Assembly: GCF_002256285.1 (NCBI RefSeq)
Contig: NZ_NKJE01000006.1
Coordinates: 21,012 to 85,011 of the forward strand
Source of the DNA: Flavobacterium sp. BFFFF1
GTDB taxonomy: Bacteria; Bacteroidota; Bacteroidia; Flavobacteriales; Flavobacteriaceae
Direction: 5' to 3'
Length of the DNA: 64,000 nucleotides
This document shows, one piece after another, positions 62,539 to 64,000 of the stretch (the first letter of the stretch is position 1; every line of letters starts with the position of its first letter). The notes beneath the pieces were generated by a model that had not been told where the DNA came from, did no database searches, and saw only the letters and a program-made list of their open reading frames with translations. Position numbers and translations under genes: made by a program.

Positions 62539-63231
62539 ATGATTCAAGTTGCCATTGTTGACGATCACCAGCTTTTTAGAAAAAGCCTATGCCTGCTGAT
62601 CGATTCGTTCGAAGGGGTTAAATCCATTTTTGATGCTTGTAACGGCAAGGATTTTTTTGAAAAACTCTCTTTAAGCGAGTCGGTTCCGGACATTGTACTG
62701 CTCGATATTGAAATGCCCGAAATGAACGGTTTTGAAGTGTGTGCGCTGCTTCGTGTTAATTATCCCGATATTAAAGTATTGATCGTTTCGCAACTTACCA
62801 CCAAGGAAAGTATTCATAAAACAATGGAACTCGGCGCCCACGGCTATTTTACAAAAAATTCCGATCCGGGTCAATTACAGCTCGCTATTAAAAGCCTTCA
62901 GGAAATCGGCTATTATTTTGGGATGGAATTGGGAACCGTCATTCGGGAAGCGCTGTTATGGCAGAAGAAAGCGTCCCCTTCGTCAAACAGCAAAAAAAAG
63001 AAATATAAATCTGAGGAGGAAAAGGAAAAATTATCATCGCGGGAAGTTGAGATTCTCAAGATGGCTTGTAAGGAGTATAATACCTCAGAAATTGCCGAAA
63101 AACTCTGTATCACCGTAAAGACAGTAGAGAGCCATCGGAAGCATATACTCGAAAAGACTTCTGCCAAAAATTTTATCGGCGCTATAATTTTTGCATTAAA
63201 ACATGAGTATTTTACTTACGCCCAACTTTAA
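62539..63231 (+). CDS. LuxR-type response regulator
   Basis: 230 residues: a receiver domain (acidic pair Asp8-Asp9, phospho-site Asp56 in DIVLLDIEMPEMNG, Lys in YFTKNSDP) and a LuxR-type helix-turn-helix (about 165-225, LSSREVEILKMACKEYNTSEIAEKLCITVKTVESHRKHIL). It follows the kinase gene by two bases. Its DNA site is probably the TCAGGGTTTACCCTGA palindrome found upstream and downstream of the cassette. Confidence 0.94.
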   Translation: MIQVAIVDDHQLFRKSLCLLIDSFEGVKSIFDACNGKDFFEKLSLSESVPDIVLLDIEMPEMNGFEVCALLRVNYPDIKVLIVSQLTTKESIHKTMELGAHGYFTKNSDPGQLQLAIKSLQEIGYYFGMELGTVIREALLWQKKASPSSNSKKKKYKSEEEKEKLSSREVEILKMACKEYNTSEIAEKLCITVKTVESHRKHILEKTSAKNFIGAIIFALKHEYFTYAQL

Positions 63232-63267
63232 ACTGCGGCGTTCATTTCAGGAAAATATATAAAAAAA

Positions 63268-63283
63268 TCAGGGTTTACCCTTA
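63268..63283 (+). promoter_or_regulatory. Palindromic site C (one mismatch)
   Basis: TCAGGGTTTACCCTTA, one base off the 16-base palindrome. Centre is 22 bases upstream of site D. Confidence 0.65.
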
Positions 63284-63289
63284 AAAAAA

Positions 63290-63305
63290 TCAGGGTTTAC
63301 CCTGA
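63290..63305 (+). promoter_or_regulatory. Palindromic site D, TCAGGGTTTACCCTGA
   Basis: Perfect copy of the palindrome. Its centre lies about 30 bases before a TTAATTTT box (63327-63334), the same geometry as site B, and upstream of the DUF3892-like gene. Confidence 0.7.
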
Positions 63306-63400
63306 TTTTTGATCTTTAGAGATTGATTAATTTTACGTTCGGTTCTACATCAAAATTGATGATGACATTTTTTATTATCAACCCCTAAAGCAACAAAATT

Positions 63401-63706
63401 ATGCGTACCACGCACCAAATCCGATTCGTAAAAAAAACAAATCAAACAAAATGTAACGAGAAAATATCACACATCGGCGGGATCAACCCCGACGGTTCTA
63501 CCTGGGAAATTTCACAACAGGAAGCCATCAAAGGCATGGAGAGCGGTAAATGGATGTTCTACCTCAATTGCAATGAAGAGTTTTCAAGGGTGTTGGTAGC
63601 AGTAAGCCCGGATGCTGAAAAATATCTTAAGACAGAACTGGACTACCTTGATCTTTCACTTTTATTGCTGCTTCCGGATTACCCATATGAAGTTAAATTG
63701 GGGTAA
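63401..63706 (+). CDS. DUF3892-like small protein
   Basis: 101 residues. The SHIGGINPDGSTWEISQQEAIKGMESGKWMFYLN segment resembles the DUF3892 fold (two strands, the QEAI helix, then a strand). No signal peptide. The promoter region carries the twin palindromes, so it is a likely target of the adjacent LuxR-type regulator. Function unknown. Confidence 0.75.
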   Translation: MRTTHQIRFVKKTNQTKCNEKISHIGGINPDGSTWEISQQEAIKGMESGKWMFYLNCNEEFSRVLVAVSPDAEKYLKTELDYLDLSLLLLLPDYPYEVKLG

Positions 63707-63750
63707 AGACAATATTTCCCCATTGCAGTCGTTTGCCTGAAAAGTCCAAA

Positions 63751-64000
63751 ATGAAACACTTATTCTTATTCCTCGTATTTTTATCTACAGTTGCCGCACC
63801 GGCTCAGGATTATAAGCTTATAGAAAATGCAAAACGGGCTGAGAGTAAAGAGACGGCGGCTCAGATCGCGAATCTTTTGGTTTCCGCTGCGCCTTCGAAA
63901 TACCGACTTTATACGATGAAGGAATCTCAGAATGCAGGCGTCCTAAGGTTTCGGTTCGTGCAGCAGTCACTGACAGATGAGGATTTAAAAAACGGTAGTT
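63751..64000 (+). CDS. Secreted protein of unknown function, 3' truncated by window
   Basis: The frame is open to the end of the window (83 residues visible). A signal peptide is clear (MKHLFLFLVFLSTVAAPAQ, cleavage near residue 19). The mature part begins DYKLIENAKRAESKETAAQIANLL and includes SAAPSKYRLYTMKESQNAGVLRFRFVQQSLTDEDLK. Too short to place in a family. Confidence 0.75.
   Translation, partial: MKHLFLFLVFLSTVAAPAQDYKLIENAKRAESKETAAQIANLLVSAAPSKYRLYTMKESQNAGVLRFRFVQQSLTDEDLKNGS

Overview
The window looks like chromosomal DNA of a Flavobacterium-type member of the Bacteroidota. Pointers are type IX secretion (T9SS) C-terminal sorting domains, TAnnTTTG-type -7 promoter boxes, A+T-rich intergenic DNA, a MenF/BshB1 operon (menaquinone and bacillithiol), several DUF3667 proteins and a LETM1-related protein. 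I see no phage, insertion sequence, CRISPR array or rRNA; there is one tRNA (His).

Layout. 1-6547: two T9SS leucine-rich-repeat secreted proteins with near-identical tails, a 21-bp tandem array, a fasciclin protein, pheT, a secreted protein with a frame-broken 5' end, and a small conserved protein. 6583-13147: oxyR, a SulP anion transporter followed by a beta-carbonic anhydrase, a LETM1-related protein, and an ECF sigma / membrane protein / Spy-like operon. 13348-22064: HAD phosphatase, photolyase plus SRPBCC protein, DUF2911 protein, and an operon of PIG-L deacetylase, an overlooked 34-residue membrane protein and an SSS symporter. 22329-31903: a POTRA/beta-barrel protein, an envelope-stress-like group (holin-like, YtxH, PorT-like, lipoprotein), an AI-2E / MlaE-MlaF-MlaD operon, and Maf overlapping a UbiA-family prenyltransferase. 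31997-41443: an Arg/Ser/Thr-rich secreted protein, Kup, a BNR lipoprotein, a RhlE-type helicase, YceI, pirin and a GH125 mannosidase. 42136-42512: a second, larger 21-bp tandem array. 42642-53092: LTA-synthase-like sulfatase, two tandem DUF3667 proteins, purL and two lipoproteins. 53222-60402: menI/menF/bshB1, tRNA-His, hydrolases, a peptidase and a third DUF3667 protein. 60404-64000: small proteins and a compact LuxR-type two-component cassette.

The most interesting material is non-coding. (1) A 16-bp palindrome, TCAGGGTTTACCCTGA, occurs in pairs with exactly 22 bp centre-to-centre spacing at both ends of the two-component cassette. Each pair lies about 30 bp upstream of a similar TTAATTT box, which suggests a self-contained regulon. 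(2) A family of structured intergenic elements is found at 13217-13295, 22172-22290 and 38455-38567. (3) Two arrays share an exact or near-exact 21-bp period. Two small ORFs (34 and 52 residues), both with a membrane helix, were also found by reading the gaps.

All function calls come from reading the sequence and from family knowledge. No database search was run.
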